Positions 44,185-52,419 of a DNA stretch of 64,000 bases are shown in pieces. The DNA comes from Rossellomorea orangium (GTDB lineage Bacteria > Bacillota > Bacilli > Bacillales > Bacillaceae_B). Both the position numbers and the translations under genes were made by a program. Under the pieces are notes generated by a model. It saw only the letters and a list, made by a program, of their open reading frames with translations. It made no database searches and had not been told where the DNA came from. The number at the start of each line of letters is the position of its first letter. The first letter of the stretch is position 1. The DNA lies in assembly GCF_019334305.1 (NCBI RefSeq), contig NZ_JAHWGH010000012.1, positions 186,001 through 250,000 of the forward strand, read 5' to 3'.

Positions 44185-44637
44185 ATGATTATCAGAAAAC
44201 AAAATCCAGATGAAACACTTCCAATGGAGCTACTTCTTTTGGCAGATCCTTCAGAGAAGATTGTAAAGGAATACACTTCAAGGGGAGAATGCTATGTAGC
44301 CGAGCATGATCAGCGCATTATAGGAGTATATGTACTGCTCCCAACAAGACCTGAAACCATCGAGCTCGTGAATGTGGCTGTGGCAGAAGAGAGGCATGGC
44401 CAGGGAATTGGGAAACAGCTGGTCATGGATGCAGTGAAGGTGGCCAGTGAGAGAGGGTACAAAACCATCGAAGTGGGCACCGGTAACTCCGGCGTCGGTC
44501 AATTGGCCCTTTATCAGAAGTGTGGATTCAGGATTGTTGGGGTTGATGTGGACTTTTTCGTGAGGCATTATCCTGAAGAAATCTTTGAGAATGGGATCCA
44601 GTGCAGGGATATGATTCGGTTGGCACAGGATTTATAA
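44185..44637 (+). CDS. GNAT-family N-acetyltransferase
   Basis: A 150-residue GNAT: motif A VNVAVAEERHGQGIGKQLV with Q-G-I-G-K, then GYKTIEVGTGNSGVGQLALY and YQKCGFRIVGVDVDFF. The C-terminal segment FVRHYPEEIFENGIQCRDMIR is typical of the YvbK-like group in Bacillus. AAGGAGG precedes the ATG. Acceptor unknown. Confidence 0.85.
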   Translation: MIIRKQNPDETLPMELLLLADPSEKIVKEYTSRGECYVAEHDQRIIGVYVLLPTRPETIELVNVAVAEERHGQGIGKQLVMDAVKVASERGYKTIEVGTGNSGVGQLALYQKCGFRIVGVDVDFFVRHYPEEIFENGIQCRDMIRLAQDL

Positions 44638-44672
44638 AAGACCCAATCCCGTTTAGGGACTGGGTCTTTTAT
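44636..44672. terminator. bidirectional intrinsic terminator
   Basis: Stem AAAAGACCCA / TGGGTCTTTT with an inner TCCC/GGGA pairing, between convergent genes. Confidence 0.85.
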
Positions 44673-44680
44673 TGATTCCA

Positions 44681-45649
44681 TTAAGGAATTAATAATATCT
44701 TTCCGGTACTCTTTCTGCTTTCCAAATACTCATGTGCTTTTGCACCCTCGCTTAAAGAAAAGACCGTCGGTTCAGACACCTTCAATTTTCCTTCCTGAAT
44801 CCATCCGAATAATTCTTGTGAGCGGTTCACCCGTTCTTCGTGGGACGTCAATACATTCCATAAGTCCCCGCCTGTCAGGGTTTTTGAAGTGTCCATCAGC
44901 ATCCTTGGATCAACAGAAACAGGATCTCCTCCCGCCATACCGAAGAAGACGACCGTCCCTCCGATGCGGGTTGATTCGAACGTGTCCATCAACGTTGAAC
45001 CAACCGATTCGTATGCGACGTCCACGCCTTTACCATCTGTTACATTCTGTACGTTCTGTTTCCAATCTTCACTGTATAAAAACATGTGGTCAGCTCCCAC
45101 CGCAAGTGCGGACTGCCTTTTTTCTTCCGAAGACGTTAATCCGATGACGGTGCCGCCCAATATCTTGATGATTTGGACAAGGAGCTGTCCGACCCCGCCT
45201 GCTGCAGCATGGACCAAAACAGTATCGCCTGCTTTTATGCTGTAACTGTCTTTCGTTAAGTAATGGGCCGTCAAGCCCTGCAGTAGAAGGGAGGCAGCTG
45301 TTTCAAACGAAATATCGTCTGGAAGAGATATGGCTTTCTCTTTAGGTACGGCCACAAGTTCAGCATTTGCATAAGGTACATCGGCAAAAGCGATGCGGTC
45401 GCCAGGCTCAATTCCTGTGACATTGCTTCCGGCACGTTTGACAATCCCAGTCCCTTCATAACCGCATATGTATGGCGGGTTTCCTGCTAAGTGATAATTT
45501 CCTTTTCTTCTATATACATCGGCGAAATTCAGGCCGATTGCCTTCATTTCAACTAAAACGTCATCCGGTCCGATTTCGGGAGCTTCAATCTCCTGAACAT
45601 GCAGGACATCCGGTCCACCGAATGTTTCAAATACAAGTGCTTTCATCAT
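44681..45649 (-). CDS. quinone oxidoreductase (zinc-free MDR family)
   Basis: A 322-residue medium-chain dehydrogenase/reductase of the NADPH:quinone reductase group: FGGPDVLHVQE, GLNFADVYRRKGNY, GYEGTGIV, and the nucleotide motif HAAAGGVGQLLVQ near residue 150, ending GKILLIP. No zinc-ligand cysteines are seen. AGGAGAG before ATG 45649 or 45646. Divergent from an MFS gene; the shared region carries repeated GTACCT-like motifs. Probably reduces quinones or enals. Confidence 0.85.
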   Translation of the reverse strand: MMKALVFETFGGPDVLHVQEIEAPEIGPDDVLVEMKAIGLNFADVYRRKGNYHLAGNPPYICGYEGTGIVKRAGSNVTGIEPGDRIAFADVPYANAELVAVPKEKAISLPDDISFETAASLLLQGLTAHYLTKDSYSIKAGDTVLVHAAAGGVGQLLVQIIKILGGTVIGLTSSEEKRQSALAVGADHMFLYSEDWKQNVQNVTDGKGVDVAYESVGSTLMDTFESTRIGGTVVFFGMAGGDPVSVDPRMLMDTSKTLTGGDLWNVLTSHEERVNRSQELFGWIQEGKLKVSEPTVFSLSEGAKAHEYLESRKSTGKILLIP

Positions 45650-45729
45650 CTACTCTCCTCTATCACATCATTGCTTTTTTAGTGTAACCACTTCCTCATC
45701 ATTTGACTAGGAAAGAGCTTACCATTCAT

Positions 45730-45916
45730 AGGTACTTCCAGGTGCCTATGCCACTTCAAAGTGCGTTCTTCCCAAAAAGTTAGCGATCCTTCATAATTCA
45801 GTTTAGCTTTTCAAACAGTACCTGCCGAATTTCGCAGAAGGGGTTTGAAAGGAATATAGGCACTTAGGAGTCCCTAGGTTACAAAAAAGTACCTACATGA
45901 CTTTAAAGTGCGTACT
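45730..45916. repeat. cluster of repeated GTACCT / CACTTxAAAGTGCG motifs
   Basis: Two imperfect direct copies: GGTGCCTATGCCACTTCAAA followed by GTGCGTTCTTC (45741-45771) and AGTACCTACATGACTTTAAA followed by GTGCGTACTTC (45888-45918). Further related words are AGGTACTT (45730), AGTACCTGCC (45819), AGGCACTT (45858) and AGTCCCT (45869). CACTTCAAAGTG and ACTTTAAAGT are palindromic. The cluster fills the divergent promoter region between 45649 and 46015. Confidence 0.6.
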
Positions 45917-46014
45917 TCTCATGACTAGTTGTACCCATTATCATAATGTGTACAGAGGAACGGAAGGCGCCTTCGTTTCTCAAATCACAAACATTTTAAG
46001 GAGGAAGTTTCGTT

Positions 46015-47220
46015 ATGAGTTCAACTTCAGCTACTATAGATCAGTCAAAAACGAAAGGTGGCACACCGGCGTTACTTGCCCTTGCCATCAGTGCTTTTGG
46101 AATCGGGACGACAGAATTTGTTCCCGTTGGATTATTATCATCGATTGCTGATGATTTATCGATATCGATCACACTTGCAGGATTATTGATTTCAGGTTAT
46201 GCCATTGGAGTCGCCATCGGAGCACCGGTGTTGACGGCATTGACCAGTAAGATAAGCCGAAAGTCGCTGCTTATGTCCTTGATGCTCTTATTCATTGTCG
46301 GAAACTCGGTTGCGGCCATGTCCACTAGCTTTGGATTATTACTTGTTGCCCGTTTTATCACAGCATTTTCACACGGGATTTTCTTCTCGATCGGATCGAC
46401 GATTGCGGCCGATCTCGTGCCTGCTCATAAACGGGCCAGTGCGATTGCCTTCATGTTCACAGGATTGACGGTTGCGACCGTGACAGGGGTACCACTTGGA
46501 ACATTCATCGGACAAGCTTTTGGATGGAGAGCAACCTTCTGGGGAGTTGCCCTCCTTGGTATTGTCGGAATCATTGCCAGTTCCATCCTTGTGCCGAAGA
46601 ACTTGAAAAAAGCACCACCAGCCAAGTTCAGTGAACAATTGAAAATTTTAACGAATGGTCGATTATTACTAGCCTTTGCCATCACAGCCCTTGGGTATGG
46701 CGGAACGTTCGTCGCGTTCACATATTTAACACCGTTATTACAAGACGTAACAGGATTCAGTGCGAAATGGGTAAGTATCATCCTACTTGTATACGGAATT
46801 GCCGTTGCCATCGGAAATGTGGTCGGGGGGAAAGCATCCGACAAAAATCCGTTAAAAGCGTTATTCTGGATGTTTGTTATGCAAGCCATCATTCTGTTAG
46901 CTCTTACATTCGCAGCGCCATTCAAAGTGGCAGGACTTATCGCCATCTTCTTAATGGGGTTATTCGCCTTCATGAATGTGCCGGGACTGCAGATCCTGGT
47001 GGTAAACCTGGCTGAGAAATATGTCCCTTCAGCAGTCAATGTCGCATCTGCCCTGAACATCGCCGCATTCAACGTAGGGATTGCCATCGGTTCATTCGTA
47101 GGAGGACTCATCGTGGATGGAATCGGTTTGATTCATACCCCGTGGATCGGAGCCATCATGGTAGCAGGAGCTGTGCTATTAACAGCGTGGCTGCGAGGCA
47201 TCGAACGAAAGTCAGCCTAA
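46015..47220 (+). CDS. MFS transporter, DHA1 type (PbuE/AraJ-like)
   Basis: A 401-residue transporter with twelve helices. The start ALLALAISAFGIGTTEFVPVGLL is the hallmark of the DHA1 sugar/drug/purine efflux group (AraJ, SotB, PbuE), and motif A-like loops lie after helix 2 (LTSKISRKSLL). AAGGAGGAAG precedes the ATG. It exports a small molecule; specificity unknown. Divergent from a quinone reductase gene. Confidence 0.85.
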   Translation: MSSTSATIDQSKTKGGTPALLALAISAFGIGTTEFVPVGLLSSIADDLSISITLAGLLISGYAIGVAIGAPVLTALTSKISRKSLLMSLMLLFIVGNSVAAMSTSFGLLLVARFITAFSHGIFFSIGSTIAADLVPAHKRASAIAFMFTGLTVATVTGVPLGTFIGQAFGWRATFWGVALLGIVGIIASSILVPKNLKKAPPAKFSEQLKILTNGRLLLAFAITALGYGGTFVAFTYLTPLLQDVTGFSAKWVSIILLVYGIAVAIGNVVGGKASDKNPLKALFWMFVMQAIILLALTFAAPFKVAGLIAIFLMGLFAFMNVPGLQILVVNLAEKYVPSAVNVASALNIAAFNVGIAIGSFVGGLIVDGIGLIHTPWIGAIMVAGAVLLTAWLRGIERKSA

Positions 47221-47233
47221 AGGAGACGGTAGA

Positions 47234-47401
47234 ATGGTTCAGGTTTGGAAGGAAAGAGCGAATCAACGCAAGAAACATCGAGCTATTGAAAAAGGTGTTG
47301 TCATTACGATCTTGACCGGGGCGGCACTATTCGCCGTCTCCCGTCAAATGAAGAAAGGGAGAGGGAGAGATGAATCCATTTGCACATCACAAGTCGTATA
47401 A
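47234..47401 (+). CDS. small single-helix protein overlapping the next gene
   Basis: A 55-residue frame: very basic N-terminus (VWKERANQRKKHRAIEKG), one hydrophobic helix (VVITILTGAALFAVS), basic tail. AAGGAGACGG lies 6 bases before the ATG, and it starts 14 bp after the MFS stop. Its 3' end overlaps the start of the flavin oxidoreductase by 32 bp. Good ribosome site and protein-like composition suggest a real gene; function unknown. Confidence 0.55.
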   Translation: MVQVWKERANQRKKHRAIEKGVVITILTGAALFAVSRQMKKGRGRDESICTSQVV

Positions 47402-48335
47402 CCGTATGTACAAAGAGGGAGAATTGACGCTGGGTCTTCACATCCCCCTCGAAAATTATCAGTTCGACACACCGACGATGGAAAAACAGGTCGAACTTGC
47501 CCAACTGTCAGAAAAACTTGGTTTCACCAGCCTGTGGTTCAGGGATGTTCTCCTGGAGGATCCAAACTTCGGAGATCCTGCTGTCGGACAGATTTATGAC
47601 ATGATGATTTACTTGACCTACCTTGCCAGTCAAACCAAGGATATTGCCCTCGGAACGGCTGCCGCGGTACTGCCGCTTCGACATCCGCTTCGGGTGGCAA
47701 AGGAAATCGCCACGATTGATCAACTGTTCCCGGGCAGGGTCCTTCTTGGGGTATCATCCGGCGATCGCCGGGCAGACTTTGCCGCAATGGGGGCATCTCA
47801 TCCGGACCGTGGTCAGAAGTTCGTGGAAGCTTATCACTATCTGCAAGAAGCTCTGTACAAGGAGTTCCCTCACATAGAGTCATCGAGGGGGAATATCCGG
47901 GATGCCAATCTTGTACCAAAACCGACGACGCGCATCCCAACCTTCATCACAGGATATGCCCAGCAGGACATGAAGTGGTTTGCCGAACACGGGGATGGCT
48001 GGATGTACTATCCACGCAGTCCTCATGACCAGGAAGTGACGATCCAGCGTTGGAGAAGCCTGGTAGAGGAGTATCATCCAGGTGTCTTCAAACCATTCAG
48101 CCAGCCGATGCATCTGGACCTTGACCTTGCAGAGGATCCGAATGAAATCCCAAGACCGATCCGTCTGGGATTCCGGATCGGCCGGAACTATCTGATTGAA
48201 TTATTGAATATCTACAAGCAGGCCGGAGTCAATCACCTCTTTTTTGCCCTGTTTGACAGTCAGCGACCGGCTGATGAAGTCATTCAGGAGCTGGGGGAGG
48301 AAGTGGTTCCTTATTTTCCGGCGGTTCAGGGATGA
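47370..48335 (+). CDS. LLM-class flavin-dependent oxidoreductase
   Basis: A 321-residue luciferase-like monooxygenase: LTLGLHIPLENYQFDTPTM, LGFTSLWFRDVLL, IALGTAAAVLPLRHPLRVAKEIATIDQLFPGR and LGVSSGDRRADFAAMG are the usual TIM-barrel landmarks. It would use FMNH2 or F420H2. GGGAGAGGGAG before the ATG. Probably co-transcribed with the MFS gene. Substrate unknown. Confidence 0.85.
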   Translation: MNPFAHHKSYNRMYKEGELTLGLHIPLENYQFDTPTMEKQVELAQLSEKLGFTSLWFRDVLLEDPNFGDPAVGQIYDMMIYLTYLASQTKDIALGTAAAVLPLRHPLRVAKEIATIDQLFPGRVLLGVSSGDRRADFAAMGASHPDRGQKFVEAYHYLQEALYKEFPHIESSRGNIRDANLVPKPTTRIPTFITGYAQQDMKWFAEHGDGWMYYPRSPHDQEVTIQRWRSLVEEYHPGVFKPFSQPMHLDLDLAEDPNEIPRPIRLGFRIGRNYLIELLNIYKQAGVNHLFFALFDSQRPADEVIQELGEEVVPYFPAVQG

Positions 48336-48348
48336 ATGAATAGAGTGT

Positions 48349-48386
48349 GGCCCCAAGTCGTTGAATTTCATGACCTGGGGCCTTTT
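48349..48386 (+). terminator. intrinsic terminator
   Basis: Stem GGCCCCAAGTC / GACCTGGGGCC (one mismatch), 12-base loop, followed by TTTT. Confidence 0.8.
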
Positions 48387-48487
48387 AGTGTTCATAATTA
48401 TCATGAGCTTTCTCCTGGATTCATCTGGTAATTTGCACAGCTCCCCAGTAGTATTAAATTTATAGTATTGATAATGGGGGACAACAA

Positions 48488-48889
48488 ATGAATATAGAAC
48501 AATTTTTATTCAAAGCAGCAGTAGCATTAATAGAAAAAAGATATCCAACCGGCTGGGGAGGTGCCGCGGCCATGCATACCAAAAGCGGTGAAATCCTGAC
48601 CAGCGTTTCCCCGGAAATCATTAATGCGTCCTCAGAACTTTGCATTGAAACCGGGGCAATATTGGAGGCACATAAACTGGATACGGAAGTGACTCATTCG
48701 ATTTGTGTCGTACGGAATGATGAAAACTCAGAATACAAAGTTCTTACGCCTTGTGGGATTTGCCAGGAGAGGCTTTTCTATTGGGGAGAGAACGTGAAAG
48801 TGGGTATTTACCATCCAAAAGGTGATCTTCAATTTAAGACGTTGAAAGAAGTTCAGCCGTATCATTGGTATAAGGCTTATAGAAATTAA
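48488..48889 (+). CDS. cytidine-deaminase-fold protein
   Basis: A 133-residue zinc deaminase-like protein: SSELC52IE54TGAI provides the C-x-E (ligand and proton shuttle) and TPC89GIC92QERLFYW the P-C-x-x-C ligands. The order and size match cytidine and blasticidin-S deaminases. GGGGGA precedes the ATG. Either nucleoside salvage or detoxification of a nucleoside antibiotic is possible. Confidence 0.8.
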   Translation: MNIEQFLFKAAVALIEKRYPTGWGGAAAMHTKSGEILTSVSPEIINASSELCIETGAILEAHKLDTEVTHSICVVRNDENSEYKVLTPCGICQERLFYWGENVKVGIYHPKGDLQFKTLKEVQPYHWYKAYRN

Positions 48890-48897
48890 CGAATTCA

Positions 48898-48933
48898 AGG
48901 AACATTTCAAAAATACGAAATGTTCCTTTTTTT
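48898..48933 (+). terminator. intrinsic terminator
   Basis: Stem AGGAACATTTC / GAAATGTTCCT, 8-base loop, followed by seven T. Confidence 0.9.
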
Positions 48934-48974
48934 AAATGCTATAATAGGATTGGATAAAAAAGGGAGTTGTCATC

Positions 48975-49790
48975 GTGGAATTCATATCGTTACCGGTTAT
49001 TTCGATTGCACTATTCATTTTAATCATACATAGCATTGAAACACTCGCTTATGCGGTCAGGTTATCCGGTGCAAGGGTGAAGTTGATCGCTTCAGGCCTT
49101 TCCCTATTTAATATGATGGTGATTGTTTCACGGATGTCTAATATGATGCAGCAGCCTTTTACAGGTGGGCTCATCGATGCTGCGCCTGAAGGCAGAGAAT
49201 TAGAAGTGATAGAAGGACAATTCAGGGTGCTGATTGGTGCTTCGACTTTAGGGACTATTATAGGAATCGTACTGTTACCTACCTTTGTTGCCTTGTTTTC
49301 CAGGGGAATAATCCACCTTTCAGAGCAGGGAGGTTCCGTTCCTCAACTAATCAAGGTTGGATTTAAAAATGATCTATATAAAAGAGGGATCAATCATTTC
49401 GCCAAACCGGGTCGAAGATATTTGACGGGAATCAATTTCAACGCCATTCCAAAGAGGTTGTTTTTCATTAATATGATGATTACAGCGGTTTACACGATTG
49501 GAGTACTATCAGCATTATATGCAGCAGTCATTGTGCCTGATAGAGGCCACAGTGCCACCATGGCCTCAGGGTTAATCAACGGGATTGCAACCATACTCCT
49601 AACTTTGTTCATTGACCCGAAGATATCCGTTCTGGCGGATGATGTGGCGAATGGGAAGGGGAAATATTCAGAGTTAAAAGGCCTTTCCATCATGATGGTC
49701 ATCTCCCGACTGTTCGGAACAGTAATTGCACAACTTATCTTCATCCCGGGTTCATATTATGTTGCCTGGATGTCTCAGTTTTTTGTGTAA
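48975..49790 (+). CDS. amj: lipid II flippase Amj family protein
   Basis: A 271-residue polytopic protein of the DUF2837/Amj (YdaH) family, recognised from IIHSIETLAYAVRLSGARVK, SLFNMMVIVSRMSNMMQQP, YLTGINFNAIPKRLFFINMM and the end SIMMVISRLFGTVIAQLIF. In B. subtilis Amj is the stress-induced alternative to MurJ for moving lipid II across the membrane. About six helices. GGGAG before a GTG start. TATAAT at 48940-48945 suggests a vegetative rather than ECF promoter. Confidence 0.8.
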   Translation: MEFISLPVISIALFILIIHSIETLAYAVRLSGARVKLIASGLSLFNMMVIVSRMSNMMQQPFTGGLIDAAPEGRELEVIEGQFRVLIGASTLGTIIGIVLLPTFVALFSRGIIHLSEQGGSVPQLIKVGFKNDLYKRGINHFAKPGRRYLTGINFNAIPKRLFFINMMITAVYTIGVLSALYAAVIVPDRGHSATMASGLINGIATILLTLFIDPKISVLADDVANGKGKYSELKGLSIMMVISRLFGTVIAQLIFIPGSYYVAWMSQFFV

Positions 49791-49854
49791 TAGCAACCCG
49801 TATAAAGCGGGAAAATGTATGTAAGTCCATTATAGAATATATAGGGGGGAGTTT

Positions 49855-50901
49855 ATGAAACATCAAAAATGGTTATGGATACTTGCCATAGTCTTGGTCT
49901 TTCTCACAGCATGCAATGAATCCAATCAGACCGCAGAACCTATCGCAGAACCTACTGAAGAAAACGATTCCGAGTTGAATCCAGATGTGGTGAATATGCA
50001 TGGCGGGATATCAGGATTGGATAAAATGGAGAACTACTATCAGCAAGTAGAAAAACAGAAAGAAGGAGATTTGAGAGTCGTATCCTATACGATCGAGGGA
50101 GATCCCATAATCACGGATTTAGCTTACGATGGGAAGAAAATCAATGTGACACACGACTATACAAGAGACCAATATGGTAATGGTGAGGTTGATACCTTTC
50201 AATGCGGAAAACTGAAACGGGAAGAGAATCCTACCAATCTTTCATATTATCTGACAGATTGTGAAGGGGTAAAGGGGGGAATCTGGGGGGTTCTGGAGAC
50301 TTCTTATGACGTCAACCGCCAGGATGTGTTTGAGGTGGAGTTAAGGTACGGCCCCAAAGAAGGAGAAAAACAAACAATCGAATTGAACGATGAGGATAAG
50401 CAGGAGGTCTACAAGCAGTTGGTGCTGGTAAATTATTTACAGTCCAAGCCTACAAGTGATGATTGTCCTAAAGGAAAACAGGTGGATAACTATTTGATGA
50501 AAGTGAAGATCAATGGGGGGAATCACACGCTAAACTGGAATGCCTGCGGATCTCATGAAAGCTCCAAGCCGTTCACTGATATTGCAGAGTACATCATCCA
50601 TGCCTCCCAACATCCTGAGAAAAGCAACGAAAATGAAAATGTCGTCTATGGTTACATCATAGAGGTGAAAGAAAATCAGATCCTGATTGGAGAAGATTTG
50701 ACGGCTGCCGATTTAGTGTCGCTGGAAAAGGTAAAAGAGGAAGATTTATCGAATTTAAACATTACCTTTTTATATGTAGAAACGGAAGATGCCAAAGAAT
50801 TTTCGGAGGGAGACAAAATAGTTATGAAAGTCGATGAGGTGTTGGAGGAAGGTTCTCCTGGAAGAGTCGTGGCCAGTGATATTAAGAAGATAACTGAATA
50901 G
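49855..50901 (+). CDS. lipoprotein with DUF4362- and DUF3221-like domains
   Basis: A 348-residue lipoprotein: lipobox L-T-A-C at Cys20. Residues about 38-240 match the DUF4362 plan (NPDVVNMHGGISGLDKMENYY, a long insert with conserved Cys). The last 80 residues match DUF3221 (YGYIIEVKENQILIGEDL, FSEGDKIVMKVD, OB-like fold). Both families are common in Bacillus lipoproteins with unknown roles. GGGGGGAG precedes the ATG. Confidence 0.75.
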   Translation: MKHQKWLWILAIVLVFLTACNESNQTAEPIAEPTEENDSELNPDVVNMHGGISGLDKMENYYQQVEKQKEGDLRVVSYTIEGDPIITDLAYDGKKINVTHDYTRDQYGNGEVDTFQCGKLKREENPTNLSYYLTDCEGVKGGIWGVLETSYDVNRQDVFEVELRYGPKEGEKQTIELNDEDKQEVYKQLVLVNYLQSKPTSDDCPKGKQVDNYLMKVKINGGNHTLNWNACGSHESSKPFTDIAEYIIHASQHPEKSNENENVVYGYIIEVKENQILIGEDLTAADLVSLEKVKEEDLSNLNITFLYVETEDAKEFSEGDKIVMKVDEVLEEGSPGRVVASDIKKITE

Positions 50902-50935
50902 ATATGGTATATATTACATTCTTACAGCGGAGAAG

Positions 50936-50961
50936 TCCTGCCATTGCAGGGATGTTTTTTT
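50936..50961 (+). terminator. intrinsic terminator
   Basis: Short stem TCCTGC / GCAGGG (one G-U pair), CATT loop, then a run of seven T. Confidence 0.7.
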
Positions 50962-51025
50962 AGGTTGAAGATTCGAAATATTTATGAAATAATTACCAAT
51001 ACTAGTATAAGAAAGGAAAGAAGCT

Positions 51026-51064
51026 ATGATTCTCATACGTTTTCAAAATCCATTCGATCATTAG
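51026..51064 (+). CDS. candidate leader peptide of the efflux gene (12 codons)
   Basis: MILIRFQNPFDH, with GAAAGGAAAG as a ribosome site 5 bases upstream and TATAAG at 51006-51011 as a likely -10 (-35 weak), so it would be the first frame on the mRNA. It ends 85 bases before the MFS gene and is followed by a hairpin. The layout resembles leader peptides of inducible antibiotic-resistance genes; translation is not proved. Confidence 0.4.
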   Translation: MILIRFQNPFDH

Positions 51065-51096
51065 AACTCATTCATTGTGTGGAAACCGCCTTAAGG

Positions 51097-51125
51097 TTAG
51101 CGAATAACAACGGGTTATTTGCTAA
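51097..51125 (+). promoter_or_regulatory. leader hairpin before the efflux gene
   Basis: TTAGCGAATAAC (51097-51108) pairs with GTTATTTGCTAA (51114-51125), 11 of 12 positions perfect and one G-U, AACGG loop. It stands 4-5 bases before AAAGGAGG, the ribosome site of the MFS gene, and has no T-run. Confidence 0.55.
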
Positions 51126-51148
51126 TCATTAAAGGAGGATTTTCATAA

Positions 51149-52363
51149 ATGAATAAACAATTAATGATTCTGTTGACAGGCAGGATCATCACCAATTTTG
51201 CTGACAGCTTTTACATGATTGCGACGATCTGGTACGTGAAATCGACTACGTCTTCGCCTTTGTTAATCGGCTTGACAAGTGCAGTGGCCATTCTGCCCGT
51301 CACCATTCAATTTCTATACGGGCCCATTATTGACCGATTTTCAAAGAAAAAGATTCTTTATGTCGCCATGCTCGGGCAAGGGGTGCTGGTCAGCGCCATT
51401 TCTATCTTGTATTATACAAATCTCTTATGGCTGCCACTGTTATTCACATTGATGTTTGTTGCCCTTTCGTTATCGGAATGCACGTATCCGACTGAAAGTG
51501 CCCTCATTGAGAGCCTGACTCCCCGTGAACAGCTTACAAAAGTGAACTCGATTTTCGCCTTTTCTTATCAAACCCTCGATATCATATGTGATGCTGTATC
51601 GGGGATCTTGATCGCATTTGTTGGGTTGGGTTTAATTTATGTGACGAATAGCGTCTTATTGATCGGGACGGGAATGCTGTTTTTATTCTATCTAAGCGTC
51701 CCAAAGTCGAAAAAGGAAACGGAAGTACGAACCGTCCGTTTCATCAAGCTGTACAAGGAAGATTTCAAAGAAGGATTTCGGGTCGTGAAAGGACGCCAAA
51801 CGCTTCTAAGTATGGTATTCGGCATTATCGTTATGAATGTGATGGCGACGATGGGGATGGCTATGCTTCCGGTCATTTCCGAATCTTCTGCGGAATACGG
51901 ATTCTGGTTGACGGCCATGTCCTTAGGCACTCTGTCAGGGACCGCCTTATCCACTAAGGTAGAGAAAATTGCGCTAAATCGCATTCTGCCGCTACTGTCT
52001 CTATGGTCTGGCTTATGTTGGATGCTGGCGTTTACCTTGAAGGACTTTTCGATCATGCCTTATCTATTGTTTGCTTTATCATGGATGGGGATCGGCATCA
52101 TCGGGATTTATGTGCAAACGTTGATTCAGGTCAATCTTCCAAAAGGATATATAGGAATCGGTTTTGCCTTCATTTCGTCGCTGCTCGGGTCATTGAGTCC
52201 TTTAGGGTTTCTGCTCGGCGGTGTGATCGGAGAGTTCACTTCCGGGAGATTCCTCTTGGTGATATCAGGTGTAGGTTACCTGATCTTTGCCTTGTACTTC
52301 AGGGTGAATCCTCTGTTGAGAAATCTGAACAAGCCTTTAAGCGTTCGATTTGAAGAATCGTGA
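51149..52363 (+). CDS. MFS transporter, DHA3 (macrolide-efflux-like) type
   Basis: A 404-residue transporter with about twelve helices. GRIITNFADSFYMIATIWYV at the start, FLYGPIIDRFSKKKIL (motif A) and TESALIESLTPREQLTKVNS after helix 4 are typical of the DHA3 group (Mef, BacE-like). AAAGGAGG precedes the ATG. A short leader frame and hairpin upstream suggest drug-induced expression, as known for other macrolide-type resistance genes. Substrate unknown. Confidence 0.85.
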   Translation: MNKQLMILLTGRIITNFADSFYMIATIWYVKSTTSSPLLIGLTSAVAILPVTIQFLYGPIIDRFSKKKILYVAMLGQGVLVSAISILYYTNLLWLPLLFTLMFVALSLSECTYPTESALIESLTPREQLTKVNSIFAFSYQTLDIICDAVSGILIAFVGLGLIYVTNSVLLIGTGMLFLFYLSVPKSKKETEVRTVRFIKLYKEDFKEGFRVVKGRQTLLSMVFGIIVMNVMATMGMAMLPVISESSAEYGFWLTAMSLGTLSGTALSTKVEKIALNRILPLLSLWSGLCWMLAFTLKDFSIMPYLLFALSWMGIGIIGIYVQTLIQVNLPKGYIGIGFAFISSLLGSLSPLGFLLGGVIGEFTSGRFLLVISGVGYLIFALYFRVNPLLRNLNKPLSVRFEES

Positions 52364-52369
52364 TCCATC

Positions 52370-52398
52370 AGGTTTCCCATTTCGGGAAGCCTTTTTTA
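52370..52398 (+). terminator. intrinsic terminator
   Basis: Stem AGGTTTCCC / GGGAAGCCT (one G-U), ATTTC loop, followed by six T. Confidence 0.8.
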
Positions 52399-52419
52399 AA
52401 GGTGAAAAGGGGTGTAAGG

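Noticed and set aside
50944-51132. 62-codon frame upstream of the DHA3 efflux gene
   Set aside because: Starts inside a terminator T-run, has no ribosome site and overlaps the better leader-peptide layout in another frame.
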